A stretch of 64,000 nucleotides of DNA from Microcoleus vaginatus PCC 9802 (GTDB taxonomy: Bacteria > Cyanobacteriota > Cyanobacteriia > Cyanobacteriales > Microcoleaceae), in NCBI GenBank assembly GCA_022701275.1, contig CP031740.1:3483001-3547000 (forward strand), written 5' to 3'. The position numbers and the translations under genes are program-made. How positions within the stretch are numbered: position 1 is the stretch's first letter; each line of letters starts with the position of its first letter. The notes below the pieces were generated by a model. The model had not been told where the DNA came from and ran no database searches. It saw nothing but the letters and a program-made list of their open reading frames with translations. Below, one piece after another: positions 46,545 through 56,585 of the stretch.

Positions 46545-47489
46545 TTATTCAATCACGATCGCAATTTTGCCGATCGCGCGGCCGGTTTCGCTGTAAGCGT
46601 GGGCTGCTGCTACTTCTGCTAAGCTGTAAGTGCGATCGACAATCGGCTCAACTTTATCGGATTCTATTAACTCCCGCAAAGCCTCTAAATCGCTGGGGTT
46701 GGCATTAGCTAGAATGAATTTAGCTTTTTTACCCGATAAAAACCAGCTCGTTAACATCGGTGCGAGGTTCTCGAAACTTGGCAAAGTCGAGATATAAACT
46801 CCCTCTGGTTGCAGCACTTTTTCGCATTCAGCAAATGTTCTTGTCCCGACAGCATCTAAAATTATATCATATTTAGCGGTTTGTTGAGTAAAGTCAATTT
46901 CTGCGTAATCCAGGACAAAATCGGCTCCCAAACTCTTGATAAATTCTATGTTTTTAGCACTGCAAACTCCCGTTACTTCCGCATTCATTGCTTTCGCAAC
47001 TTGCACGGAAAAAGTGCCGACTCCGCCGGAAGCGCCGTTAATCAATACTTTATTTCCTGCTTGAATTTGACCCAAATCCCTGAGCGATTGCAAAGCAGTT
47101 AAACCTGCGATCGGTACTGCTGCTGCTTCTGCATGAGTGATGTTTTTCGGTTTAATTGCCGCATCCGATTCTGCCACGACAGCGTATTCGGCGCAAGCAC
47201 CCCCACTGATGGGATTTAAGAAAGTATAAACTTCATCTCCGGGTTGAAATTTGGTGACTTCCCGGCCGACTTCCACGACAACTCCCGATATGTCAGAACC
47301 GACAATTCGAGGAAAGTTAAATCCTGTTAATAGTTGCAGGTGTCCTTGCCGGATTTTCCAGTCTACGGGATTGACGCTGCTAGCGCGAACTCGCACTAAC
47401 AATTCGTTGGATTTGGCGATCGGCTTTTCCAATTCTCGGTACTGCAATTCCTCGGCTGAACCGTAGCGATCGAACGCAACTGCTTTCAT
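46545..47489 (-). CDS. medium-chain dehydrogenase/reductase, quinone-oxidoreductase-like
   Basis: This 314-residue protein has a GroES-like start (MKAVAFDRYGSAEELQYRELEKP, RASSVNPVDWKIRQGHL), the cofactor-binding GASGGVGTFSVQVAKAM and an NADPH-type Ala/Ser after the loop (CSAKN). No zinc-binding Cys/His cluster is present, so it belongs to the zinc-independent quinone-oxidoreductase/enoyl-reductase group. It probably reduces quinones or enones with NADPH in the cytosol. Neighbours are unrelated. The real substrate is unknown. Confidence 0.85.
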   Translation of the reverse strand: MKAVAFDRYGSAEELQYRELEKPIAKSNELLVRVRASSVNPVDWKIRQGHLQLLTGFNFPRIVGSDISGVVVEVGREVTKFQPGDEVYTFLNPISGGACAEYAVVAESDAAIKPKNITHAEAAAVPIAGLTALQSLRDLGQIQAGNKVLINGASGGVGTFSVQVAKAMNAEVTGVCSAKNIEFIKSLGADFVLDYAEIDFTQQTAKYDIILDAVGTRTFAECEKVLQPEGVYISTLPSFENLAPMLTSWFLSGKKAKFILANANPSDLEALRELIESDKVEPIVDRTYSLAEVAAAHAYSETGRAIGKIAIVIE

Positions 47490-47666
47490 GGCAAATTTTC
47501 CGGTTTATTTCCAATAGAACACTCAATCCTTTACAATTACAGCACATTCGATCTAAATGTGACACAGTAAATTGAGCTAGCCTTGTAGCAGCGGGCGATC
47601 GACTCTTGGAGGCCTCCAGACAAGCGGCAGGCGTGAGGCAATGGGTTCTCTGGCTGAGTGCGATCG

Positions 47667-49841
47667 CTAGCGATTAAAATTAATAGGAACAGGGCGGCCG
47701 ATCCCATAACCCTGAGCATAATCTACTCCAATCTCCCGCAATTTTTCTAAGATAGCCTCGTCTTCGACAAACTCAGCTATAGTTTCGAGATTCATCGCAT
47801 GGGCAATACTATTAAAGCCTTCAACGAGCGCTTGAGAAATCAAATTCTGACTAATATTTTTGACAAAAGCTCCATCTATTTTTAGATAATCCACTGGTAA
47901 ATTCATCAGATACGCAAACGAACTCAATCCACTGCCAAAATCATCTAAAGCAAAGCGACAGCCAATTTTTTTGAGTTCGCTTATGAAATATCTGGCTTGC
48001 TCAAAATTTGCGATCGCTGCGGTTTCCGTGATTTCAAAACCAATGGTTTGTGGAGGGACTCGGTAGCGAGAAAATTGTTCGATTAAAAACCTCAGGAACT
48101 GATTGTTACTAATGCTAGCCCCAGAAAGATTAATCGTATACAAGCCTTGACTAAGAACATCTTTCTCCGGCAATTTGTGATAATTACAGAAAAAAGTTTC
48201 GATTACCCAACAATCGATCTCAGTTATCAAGCCGTAACGCTCGGCCGCGGGAATAAACTCATTTGGAGATACTATTTTTCCCTCTTCGTCCCGCATTCTG
48301 AGCAAAATCTCATAATGCTCTACTAATGGTTTAGAGGTAATAGAGACAATCTTTTGGTAGTAGAGACAAAAACTATTGGTTTCCAGCGCTCGGGTGATTT
48401 TGGAAATCAACTGCCTCTCACCACGTTGTTTAATTAGTTCGCCATCATCTAGACGATAAATATGAACACAGTTTCGCCCTCTGGCTTTGGCGGCATAACA
48501 AGCTGCATCAGCCGCTCCCAGAAGCTCCATCAAATTTTGGGTGGTGTAGTCAATGGCCACAACTCCAATGCTGACTCCGATGATAAAGGTGTTGCCATTC
48601 CAAATAAACCGAAATTGATGCACTAGGTCTTTGAGGTTTTCCGCAATCTGAGTTGCTTGAGATAGTGGACATTGAGTGAGCAAAAGACCAAATTCATCAC
48701 CTCCCAAGCGAGCCAGTGTGTCATTACCGGGGACTCCCTTTTGTAAAAGTGTAGTGATTTGTCGCAGTAGCTCATCCCCAGCAATATGACCTGCGGTATC
48801 GTTAATGACTTTGAACTGATCTAAATCTAAATAACAGAGAGCGTGCTGCTGATGGCTATCTTCAACAGAAGCGAGCGCCTCAACTAAATGTTGCTCAAAT
48901 CTTCGACGGTTGATTAACCCCGTCAGGGCATCGTGACTGGCTTCCCAAGAGAGTTGACGGCTGAGATAGCGCGATTCAGTAACGTCATGAAAGACCATAA
49001 CTGCCCCGATAATTTGACCTTTACGGTCTCGAATCGGTGCTGCCGAGTCAGCAATGGGATACTCGGTTCCATCATGGGCAATCAGAATAGTATTGTGAGC
49101 TAAGCTCACAATTCGCTGCTCTAATAGAGCCTTGTTTATAGGATTCTCTACTGGCTCTCCCGTTACGGAATCAACAATTAGGAAGACTGTAGACAAGGGA
49201 ACTCCTTGAACCTCATGAGCCTTCCAGCCTGTCAGTCGCTCAGCTATAGGATTGAAATATCTCACATTACCTTGGGCATCAGTAGTAATCACCGCATCGC
49301 CAATTGATTCCAGTGTCACTTGAGCCAATTCCTTTTCGGCAAAGAGAGACTCTTCGAGACGTTGCCGTTCTTCAATTTCTATCAAGAGACGTAAATTCTG
49401 CTTTTGGAGTTTTTGTTGCAGCCTTCCGATAGTTAGGTGGGTTTCGACACGAGCTAATACTTCTTCGACTTGAAATGGCTTAGCAATATAATCTACCCCT
49501 CCAGCAGCCAGCCCTTGCACCTTATTGAAAGTTTCATTTAGCGCACTTAAAAAAATTATTGGAATGTCTACGGTGCGCTCATCCGATTTTAATTGTCTGC
49601 AAACTTCATAACCATCAATATCAGGCAATTTAATGTCTAGTAAGATTAACTCTGTCGATGGCGATTGGGCGGCTCTGATCGCCATTGCCCCTGTTATTGC
49701 ACTGCGAACTTTATAACCATGTGCGCTCAAAGTATCCCTGAGCAGACGCAGGTTATCAGGTAGATCGTCAACAATTAAAATATTGCCTCGGTAGTTTGTA
49801 GCTCGATCGCTAACCCTATCGCTAGTTCTATCGACAATCAT
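47667..49841 (-). CDS. response regulator with PAS, GGDEF and EAL domains (c-di-GMP signalling)
   Basis: This 724-residue protein begins with a receiver (GNILIVDDLPDNLRLL, phospho-Asp in LILLDIKLPDIDGYEV, Lys in YIAKPF). A coiled helix (RLQQKLQKQNLRLLIEIEERQRLEESL) leads to a PAS domain (QVTLESIGDAVITTDAQGNVRYFNPIAERLTG). Then comes a GGDEF domain (LARLGGDEFGLLL, so the cyclase signature is intact). The C-terminal EAL-type domain has YEILLRM where EAL is usual (Glu kept), DDFGSGLSSFAYL and LKIDGAFVK. Both synthesis and breakdown of c-di-GMP are possible. It is divergent from a hybrid kinase gene 244 bases away, a likely phosphorelay partner. Confidence 0.92.
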   Translation of the reverse strand: MIVDRTSDRVSDRATNYRGNILIVDDLPDNLRLLRDTLSAHGYKVRSAITGAMAIRAAQSPSTELILLDIKLPDIDGYEVCRQLKSDERTVDIPIIFLSALNETFNKVQGLAAGGVDYIAKPFQVEEVLARVETHLTIGRLQQKLQKQNLRLLIEIEERQRLEESLFAEKELAQVTLESIGDAVITTDAQGNVRYFNPIAERLTGWKAHEVQGVPLSTVFLIVDSVTGEPVENPINKALLEQRIVSLAHNTILIAHDGTEYPIADSAAPIRDRKGQIIGAVMVFHDVTESRYLSRQLSWEASHDALTGLINRRRFEQHLVEALASVEDSHQQHALCYLDLDQFKVINDTAGHIAGDELLRQITTLLQKGVPGNDTLARLGGDEFGLLLTQCPLSQATQIAENLKDLVHQFRFIWNGNTFIIGVSIGVVAIDYTTQNLMELLGAADAACYAAKARGRNCVHIYRLDDGELIKQRGERQLISKITRALETNSFCLYYQKIVSITSKPLVEHYEILLRMRDEEGKIVSPNEFIPAAERYGLITEIDCWVIETFFCNYHKLPEKDVLSQGLYTINLSGASISNNQFLRFLIEQFSRYRVPPQTIGFEITETAAIANFEQARYFISELKKIGCRFALDDFGSGLSSFAYLMNLPVDYLKIDGAFVKNISQNLISQALVEGFNSIAHAMNLETIAEFVEDEAILEKLREIGVDYAQGYGIGRPVPINFNR

Positions 49842-50085
49842 ACTGATTTCCCTAGTTTCCTGCTAGAGGAATATAAGCCTATGCACCAATAGTATAGTTG
49901 AATTATGAGGTCATAAAGCTCACTTTACGCAGAAAGAAATCCTGCGCTCCCCGAGATATGGGACTGGCAAGGAAGCGCAGCCATACAAAATTTGAATTGT
50001 TCGGGTAGGGGCAGTCCCCCGTGGTTACTCTTCCTCGCTGCACATAACATTAGAAGAAGAATGTGTCAACCCAAACAGCCGATTT

Positions 50086-53000
50086 ATGAACAAACCCATT
50101 TCTCACATGGCCAGTATACTCGTCATTGCGATCGCATGTCTCGTGCTGCTGGGTTGGCAATTTGACATCTCCCTACTCAAAAGTGGTTTTCCCGGTATGA
50201 CTTCGACCATGAAAGCAAACACGGCAATTTGCTTTTTACTGGCTGGAGTGTCTTTGAGATTGTTGCAGTACCAAAGAACCCGACTGCACAATCGCATCGC
50301 TCAAGGGATGGCAGGATTCATAATCATCATCTGTCTGTTGACGCTGAGCCAGTATATTTTTGGTTGGAAGCTGGGTATTGATCAGTGGCTTTTCCGAGAT
50401 GTCGTGTCTTCAGCGACTCCTTATCCGGGAAGAATGGGAGTAAATACCGCCCTAAATTTTGTACTGATGGGACTCGCACTGTTACTGTTAGGACAAAATT
50501 CCCAACGATACACTTGGTTGGCTCAGATTTTTAGTAGTGTTGCAGCTTTAATTTCTCTACTAGCTTTATTTGGACACCTATTCAATGTCGATATTCTTGA
50601 ACGGTTGGTCACCATTACGACGACTCAACCCATAAACACGATCGCCACCTTTTTCATCCTCTATGGAGGAATTTTATTACTCTGCCCCAGGGAAGGATTA
50701 ATGCAAGTAGTAACCAGTCCCCTAGTTGGCGGAGTAATGGTTCGGTGGTTGCTGCCTTGGGCGATGATCTTTCCGGTGGCGGTGAACTGGTTCACTCTTC
50801 AGGGACAAAATTTAGCCTGGTATAACGCTAATTTTGGCTATACATTCCGTTCAGCTATTATGGTTTTCACGTTCTCAATTCTCATCTTGGGGACGGGGCG
50901 ATTTTTGAACCAGATAGATTACAAGCGCCAACAAGCCGAAAAAGAAATAAAAAAAATTAACGAAACTTTAGAAGATCTTGTGGCTGAACGAACAGATGAT
51001 TTACAAAAATCGCAGGCTCGTTTTGCGGGAATTCTAGAAATCGCCAATGATGCAATTATTTCAGTCGATCGCACTCAACGCATAACCCTGTTTAATCAAG
51101 GGGCAGAAAAGATTTTTGGCTATAAAATGGAGGATATCTTAGGGGAGCCACTGAATTTACTGCTGCCAGAACAGTTTAGAGATGCACATCCGCAGCATAT
51201 CAAACAATTTGGACACTCTTCTAGCAGAGCGCGAAGGATGGGAGAACGAGGCGAGATTTGGGGTCGTCGTCGAGATGGAACGCAGTTTTCGGCTGAAGCC
51301 TCTATTTCTCGGTTGGAAATGGGAGAGGAAACGGTATTTACTGTTATTCTGCGCGATATTAGCGATCGCAAGCAAGTAGAAGCATCACTGGCTCACATGG
51401 CAGCGATTGTGGAATACTCTGGTGAGGCAGTTATTAGCAAGTCATTAGACGGCATCATTTTAACCTGGAACAATGCAGCAGAAAAAATCTTTGGCTACAA
51501 GGCTGAAGAAATCATAGGACAATCGATCCTCATTCTAATTCCCTCCAATATTACCTACGAAGAACAGCAAATCCTAGAAACGATTCGACAAGGAGAAACG
51601 GTTGAAAACTATGAAACCGTGCGTATCCGAAAAGATGGACAGCTTATCCACATATCTTGTACCATATCACCTCTGAAGGACACAATAGGCAGAATTACTG
51701 GGTGTTCTGTAATTAAACGCGACATCACCGATCGCAAACGAGCTGAAATAAATCGCCAACAAATTGAGATAGCTTTACGAAACAGTGAAGAGCAGTTTCG
51801 CCATGCGTTTGAAGATGCCTCGATCGGGATGGCGCTCGTTTCACTTGATGGGCACTGGATTAAAGTCAATCCTGCCTTATGTCAGATTATTGGCTACTCC
51901 TCAGAAGAGTTGTTAGCGTTAACTTTCCAAGACATCACCCATCCTGACGATTTAGAAGCGGATATTAGTTATGCCAATCAACTATTAGCAGGAACAATTT
52001 CAACTTACCAAATGGAAAAACGGTATTTCCATAAACAAGGACATATTATTTGGATTCTTCTTAATGGATCGCTCGTACAAAATGAACAGGGAAATCCCCT
52101 GCATTTCATTGCTCAACTTCAAGAAGTTACGGCTCGCAAAGAAGCTCAAAAGACGCTAGAACTTCACAGCATTATCATGAATAACATGGGAGGAGGAGTG
52201 TGTTTGATTAAAGCCTCCGACCTCATAATAGTCTACACCAATCCTACCTTTGACGCTATGTTTGGCTACACAGAGGGCGAACTCGCAGGTCAATCCGTTG
52301 GTGTCTTGAATTATGTCGATACAAAGGTTACACCAGATGTAACCTTTCTAGAAATCGTCACTCAAATTGAACAGACCGGGGAAGCGAAATATGAAGTCCA
52401 CAATAGAAAGAAAGATGGAACTCTCTTTTGGTGCAGAGTTCATACATCCAGGTTTGAGCATCCTGAATACGGAACTGTATATGTTGCCGTTCAGGAAGAC
52501 GCAACAGAGCTAAAACTGGCTGAGCAAGCCTTGCAAGCTACCACAAATCGCCTCAACTTTCTTCTAAACTACAGCCCCGTGGTCATTTTTAGCTGTAAAC
52601 CTGCTGGCGATTATGCAGCAACGTTCATCAGCGAGAATATCAAAGATATATTGGGCTACGAAAGCCGCGAGTTTTTAGAAGATTCTAAATTTTGGGTGAA
52701 TCACTTACACCCCGATGATGTAGAACCAGTGCTTAATGACTTACCAAATGTATTCGTTAATGATTTTTATTTACATGAGTACCGTCTTCGTCGCTCCGAT
52801 GGGGTTTATCGCTGGGTGCTGGGTCAGCTTAGGCTAATTCGAGATGGTTCAAGTAAACCAGTAGAAATCTTGGGATATTTAATGGACATTAGCGATCGCA
52901 AACAAGCTGAGTTGGAATTTCACCACGCAAATGAAGCAAACCAAGCCAAGACTGTCTTCCTCGCCAATATGAGCCACGAACTCCGCACCCCCCTGAACTC

Positions 53001-54333
53001 AATTTTGGGATTCACGCAATTGATGAGCTATGAGAGAAATCTGACTCCTTCTCTCCAAGAACGTTTACAAATTGTCAATCGTAGCGGTAGACATTTATTG
53101 GACTTGATTAACGATATTTTAGATTTATCCAAAATAGAGAGCGGACGGATGACACTCAATCTTTCTGACTTTGATTTGAGAAATTTGCTGGCTTCTATTG
53201 AAGAAATGTTCCAAGTAAAAGTCCAATCTAAAGAATTGCAACTAATTTTTGAGCTAGCTCCCGACATTCCTCAATCTGTGCATAGCGACGAGAAAAAACT
53301 CTATCAAATCTTGGTCAATCTGCTCGGTAATGCGATTAAGTTTACCAACCAAGGAAGCGTCACCCTACGGGTAACAGCAACAAAAAGAGACAAAACATCC
53401 TGTCACCTATCTTTTGAAGTTGAGGATACAGGCGTGGGAATTGCGCCCAGAGAAATGGATAAATTATTTAAGGTATTCGTACAAGCCCAAGCTGGGAATA
53501 ATTTGAGTCAAGGCAGTGGCCTTGGTTTAGCCATCAGTCAAAAACTCGTCAAACTCATGGGCGGTCAAATTAGCGTTAAAAGCACTTTGCACCGAGGTAG
53601 CACTTTTTCCTTTGAGATTCCTGTAGAGTTACCTCAAGCAGAATCCGTACTCCCAGAATCAAGTAATCAAAGAGTAATTGGTTTAGCTCCCGGACAACCA
53701 ACCTACAGGATTCTGATTGTTGAAGATTTAGAAGAAAATCGCCGCTTGTTAGTCGAGATCCTTACCTCGGTTGGTTTTGAGGTGAGAGAAGCAAAACAGG
53801 GAGTGGAGGCACTATCACTGTGGGAGAGCTGGCAGCCACACCTGATTCTGATGGATTTGCGAATGCCGATCGTGGATGGCTACACAGCTACTAAATATAT
53901 TAGAGAACGCGCTAAGAGCCAAGAAACGGTCATTATTGCTTTAACTGCCAGTGTTTTGGAAGAAGAGCGAGAGAAAGTTCTTATGGCTGGCTGTAACGAC
54001 TTTATAAGCAAGCCATTTCAGCAAAGAGACATCTTTGACAAACTTGCTAAATTTTTGGGAGTGCAATATATCTACGAAGTCGTAGGACAAACTCCACAAA
54101 AACTATTGGTTGAAACGGTGTCTGTAGAAGATCTATCTATGATGTCCCCTCAGTGGTTAGAACAAATGTATCACGCCGCTTACTATCTCGATACCGAAGT
54201 TATGAATGAATTAATTGTACAAATTCCCGAATCCAAAGCAAGTTTGTCCCAAGCACTAACCGAGTATATCAATAATTTTAATTCTGATCGAATTATGGAG
54301 CTGATTCGACCTTTGCTGCCGAATCCACTGTAG
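50086..54333 (+). CDS. membrane hybrid histidine kinase with multiple PAS domains and C-terminal receiver
   Basis: This 1415-residue protein starts with about eight hydrophobic segments (1-275), a membrane sensor module of unknown ligand. After a coiled region come five PAS/PAC units (for example FAGILEIANDAIISVDRTQRITLFNQGAEKIFGY, VEYSGEAVISKSLDGIILTWNNAAEKIFGY, FRHAFEDASIGMALV, then two more). The kinase has H-box MSHELRTPLNSILGF, N-box LVNLLGNAIKFTN and G-boxes DTGVGIAPREM and GSGLGLAIS. A receiver follows (LIVEDLEENRRLL, phospho-Asp in LILMDLRMPIVDG, Lys in ISKPF). The last 90 residues are an Hpt-less tail. The gene is divergent from the GGDEF-EAL regulator. Confidence 0.92.
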   Translation: MNKPISHMASILVIAIACLVLLGWQFDISLLKSGFPGMTSTMKANTAICFLLAGVSLRLLQYQRTRLHNRIAQGMAGFIIIICLLTLSQYIFGWKLGIDQWLFRDVVSSATPYPGRMGVNTALNFVLMGLALLLLGQNSQRYTWLAQIFSSVAALISLLALFGHLFNVDILERLVTITTTQPINTIATFFILYGGILLLCPREGLMQVVTSPLVGGVMVRWLLPWAMIFPVAVNWFTLQGQNLAWYNANFGYTFRSAIMVFTFSILILGTGRFLNQIDYKRQQAEKEIKKINETLEDLVAERTDDLQKSQARFAGILEIANDAIISVDRTQRITLFNQGAEKIFGYKMEDILGEPLNLLLPEQFRDAHPQHIKQFGHSSSRARRMGERGEIWGRRRDGTQFSAEASISRLEMGEETVFTVILRDISDRKQVEASLAHMAAIVEYSGEAVISKSLDGIILTWNNAAEKIFGYKAEEIIGQSILILIPSNITYEEQQILETIRQGETVENYETVRIRKDGQLIHISCTISPLKDTIGRITGCSVIKRDITDRKRAEINRQQIEIALRNSEEQFRHAFEDASIGMALVSLDGHWIKVNPALCQIIGYSSEELLALTFQDITHPDDLEADISYANQLLAGTISTYQMEKRYFHKQGHIIWILLNGSLVQNEQGNPLHFIAQLQEVTARKEAQKTLELHSIIMNNMGGGVCLIKASDLIIVYTNPTFDAMFGYTEGELAGQSVGVLNYVDTKVTPDVTFLEIVTQIEQTGEAKYEVHNRKKDGTLFWCRVHTSRFEHPEYGTVYVAVQEDATELKLAEQALQATTNRLNFLLNYSPVVIFSCKPAGDYAATFISENIKDILGYESREFLEDSKFWVNHLHPDDVEPVLNDLPNVFVNDFYLHEYRLRRSDGVYRWVLGQLRLIRDGSSKPVEILGYLMDISDRKQAELEFHHANEANQAKTVFLANMSHELRTPLNSILGFTQLMSYERNLTPSLQERLQIVNRSGRHLLDLINDILDLSKIESGRMTLNLSDFDLRNLLASIEEMFQVKVQSKELQLIFELAPDIPQSVHSDEKKLYQILVNLLGNAIKFTNQGSVTLRVTATKRDKTSCHLSFEVEDTGVGIAPREMDKLFKVFVQAQAGNNLSQGSGLGLAISQKLVKLMGGQISVKSTLHRGSTFSFEIPVELPQAESVLPESSNQRVIGLAPGQPTYRILIVEDLEENRRLLVEILTSVGFEVREAKQGVEALSLWESWQPHLILMDLRMPIVDGYTATKYIRERAKSQETVIIALTASVLEEEREKVLMAGCNDFISKPFQQRDIFDKLAKFLGVQYIYEVVGQTPQKLLVETVSVEDLSMMSPQWLEQMYHAAYYLDTEVMNELIVQIPESKASLSQALTEYINNFNSDRIMELIRPLLPNPL

Positions 54334-54591
54334 TTATGGAGTTTAAGGACAAAGAAGCTATGGTGCTGTCACCAGTGGCTATATTTCCCCTAGAAACCAA
54401 CAGGGTAAAGGCTTGGGAAGTTTTTGGAGATGTCTATTGCAGATATCCATCAGCATGAGGAAATGGCATACACATTAGATGGAATGTGCTGTATCATATA
54501 GCAATTCTATTTCGTATGTGAAGGAGATTTATTCTTTTTATTAAATGCAGAGGGTGCTGAAGGGGCAGAGAAAGAGAAAAGAGATAGAGAA

Positions 54592-55350
54592 ATGATTGAT
54601 TTAACCGGAAAGGTAATTTTAGTAACTGGTGGCTCGAAAGGGATTGGTGCAGTGACGGTGCGGACTCTGGTTAATGCTGGGGCCGAGGTGATTTTGCATT
54701 ACTTTCGCAGTCAGAAAGAAGCTGAAGCGATCGCAGCAAGTGTTGCGCGCGATCGCTGTTATTTATTGGCAGCAGATTTGATGGTGGAAAACGCGGCCTC
54801 GACTTTGTGGCGAGATTCTTTAAAATGGCGCGGTCATATTGATATTTTAGTTAATAATGCGGGGATTATGCAGTCAGCGGGTATAGAGGACAAATTCGAT
54901 ATTTGGTCTTCAGCTTGGCAGCAAACTCTACAAGTTAATTTAATTGCCGTTGCCGATTTGTGCCGGGAATCTCTTCTGCATTTTCAGACTCGCAGGGTCG
55001 GTACAATTATTAATATAGCAAGTCGCGCTGCTTTTCGCGGCGATGACCCGAATTATCTGCACTACGCTGCGTCAAAAGGTGCTATTGTTGCTTTAACTCG
55101 CAGCATTGCTAGAGGGTTTGCGGCTGATAATATTTTGGCATATACAGTTGCACCGGGATTTGTCAGTACAGAAATGTCTAATGAGTTTATTCAGGAGTTC
55201 GGTGAAGCTGATATTATTCGCGATATCCCGATCGGCAAAATCGCTCCTCCTCAAGATGTTGCTAATGTTATCGCGTTTTTAGCATCCGGTTTAGCTACGC
55301 ACGCTACCGGGACTACGATCGATATTAACGGAGCCTCTTATGTGCATTGA
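54592..55350 (+). CDS. short-chain dehydrogenase/reductase (FabG-like)
   Basis: This 252-residue classical SDR has TGGSKGIGAVTVRTL (TGxxxGxG), NNAG (VNNAGIM), Ser/Tyr/Lys catalytic triad (IINIASRAAFRG...YLHYAASKGAIVAL) and PG loop (VAPGFVSTEMS). It is closest to 3-oxoacyl-ACP reductase-like enzymes but the substrate is not certain. The first gene of its strand run after the kinase, with the DJ-1/ferritin-like gene 137 bases downstream. No SD is strong; the sequence AAAGAGAAAAGAGATAGAG is purine-rich. Confidence 0.85.
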   Translation: MIDLTGKVILVTGGSKGIGAVTVRTLVNAGAEVILHYFRSQKEAEAIAASVARDRCYLLAADLMVENAASTLWRDSLKWRGHIDILVNNAGIMQSAGIEDKFDIWSSAWQQTLQVNLIAVADLCRESLLHFQTRRVGTIINIASRAAFRGDDPNYLHYAASKGAIVALTRSIARGFAADNILAYTVAPGFVSTEMSNEFIQEFGEADIIRDIPIGKIAPPQDVANVIAFLASGLATHATGTTIDINGASYVH

Positions 55351-55487
55351 GACAATTACTGTAAAATACCTCTCAAGGCTCACGCTGACACCTTTTAAAA
55401 CTAACTAATTTATCACTTTAGCAAGACGCTAAAAACGCCATCCATAACCTAGCGTTAGATAAAAAGATAGTCTGAGGCAAGTTGATT

Positions 55488-56585
55488 ATGACAACCGATA
55501 AGGGTAGCAACACAAAACGAGTTGCCATACTCATTGAAAATGGAGTTGAAGATTCGGAATTTTTAGTTCCTTACAACGCCTTAAAACAAGCAGGATTTGA
55601 AGTAGTTGTCCTCGGTTCGCGGACAAACGAAAAGTATGCAGGGAAACAAGGAAAAGTGGCCCAGCAGGCTGACGGAACTACCACTGAAGCAGTACCCGCA
55701 GAATTCGATGCAGTGATAATTCCCGGCGGTATGGCTCCTGATATGATGCGGACTAATCCCAATACAGTACGTTTTGTACGAGAAGCATTTGAGCAAGGAA
55801 AAATCGTCGCTGCTGTTTGCCACGGCCCGCAAGTTTTGATTGAAGCCGACTTGCTGAAAGGCAAAAATGCGACTGGTTTCTTGGCAATTAAAACAGACAT
55901 GATTAATGCCGGAGCTAACTACATCAACGAAGCTTTAGTAGTTGACGGCAACTTGATTACTTCCCGCCAACCGGGAGATTTAGCAATATTTACCACCGCA
56001 ATTATGGCTCGCCTCGGTTACGGCGGAAAAGAAGTCGGTTTGCCAGAAGAAACTGACACAAATGCAGAATGGTGGAAATTAGCTAATGGTTGGGGAGGTT
56101 CGACACAAGGCGACATTGTTAAAGGTTTGAATACCGCCCTCGCAGGGGAACGCTATGCTTGCGAAGCGTTTCAAAATTATGCGGAAAAAACCCAAGACAA
56201 CGATTTGCAATCGCTCTTGAGAGAAATGATTCAAAACAAACAGAACCACATCCTCGCTCTCGAAAAACGCCTCAACGATTTCGGTGAAAAACCCTCAATT
56301 CCTGCCCAAATTGCTGACAAATACGCTAAATTAAAAACCTCGATGCAAGGAACCGATGAAACGTTCTTGCTGCGGAGCACTCTAGGTGAGTTGCAAACCG
56401 GTGTTGTCGATGTCAACAACCTGCGGGTGAAGTTCACAGATCCGGTATCAACTGCAATTTTGACAGAGATAGAATCGGATTTGTCTAAGTGTGAGCAAGT
56501 CGTTGCTAAACTCTTCCGCGCCCGTGCAGCTTCCCAGGAAATTAAGTCGCCTAAACCTTCGACTAGCCCCGCTGTAAAAATGTAA
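55488..56585 (+). CDS. DJ-1/PfpI-family domain fused to a ferritin-like (DUF2383-type) domain
   Basis: The ATG at 55488 is preferred over TTG at 55482 because GAGG lies ten bases upstream. Residues 1-180 are a PfpI/DJ-1 domain (KRVAILIENGVEDSEFLVPYNALKQAGFEVVVLG, nucleophile Cys in AAVCHGPQVL, IIPGGMAPDMM). Residues about 205-345 are alpha-helical with the ferritin-like pattern TALAGERYACEAFQNYAEKT...EMIQNKQNHILALEKRL, with acidic residues and His suited to metal. PfpI enzymes act in protein/glyoxal stress and ferritin-like domains in metal or oxidative stress, so a stress-protection role is inferred. The C-terminal tail is Ser/Pro/Lys-rich. Confidence 0.85.
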   Translation: MTTDKGSNTKRVAILIENGVEDSEFLVPYNALKQAGFEVVVLGSRTNEKYAGKQGKVAQQADGTTTEAVPAEFDAVIIPGGMAPDMMRTNPNTVRFVREAFEQGKIVAAVCHGPQVLIEADLLKGKNATGFLAIKTDMINAGANYINEALVVDGNLITSRQPGDLAIFTTAIMARLGYGGKEVGLPEETDTNAEWWKLANGWGGSTQGDIVKGLNTALAGERYACEAFQNYAEKTQDNDLQSLLREMIQNKQNHILALEKRLNDFGEKPSIPAQIADKYAKLKTSMQGTDETFLLRSTLGELQTGVVDVNNLRVKFTDPVSTAILTEIESDLSKCEQVVAKLFRARAASQEIKSPKPSTSPAVKM

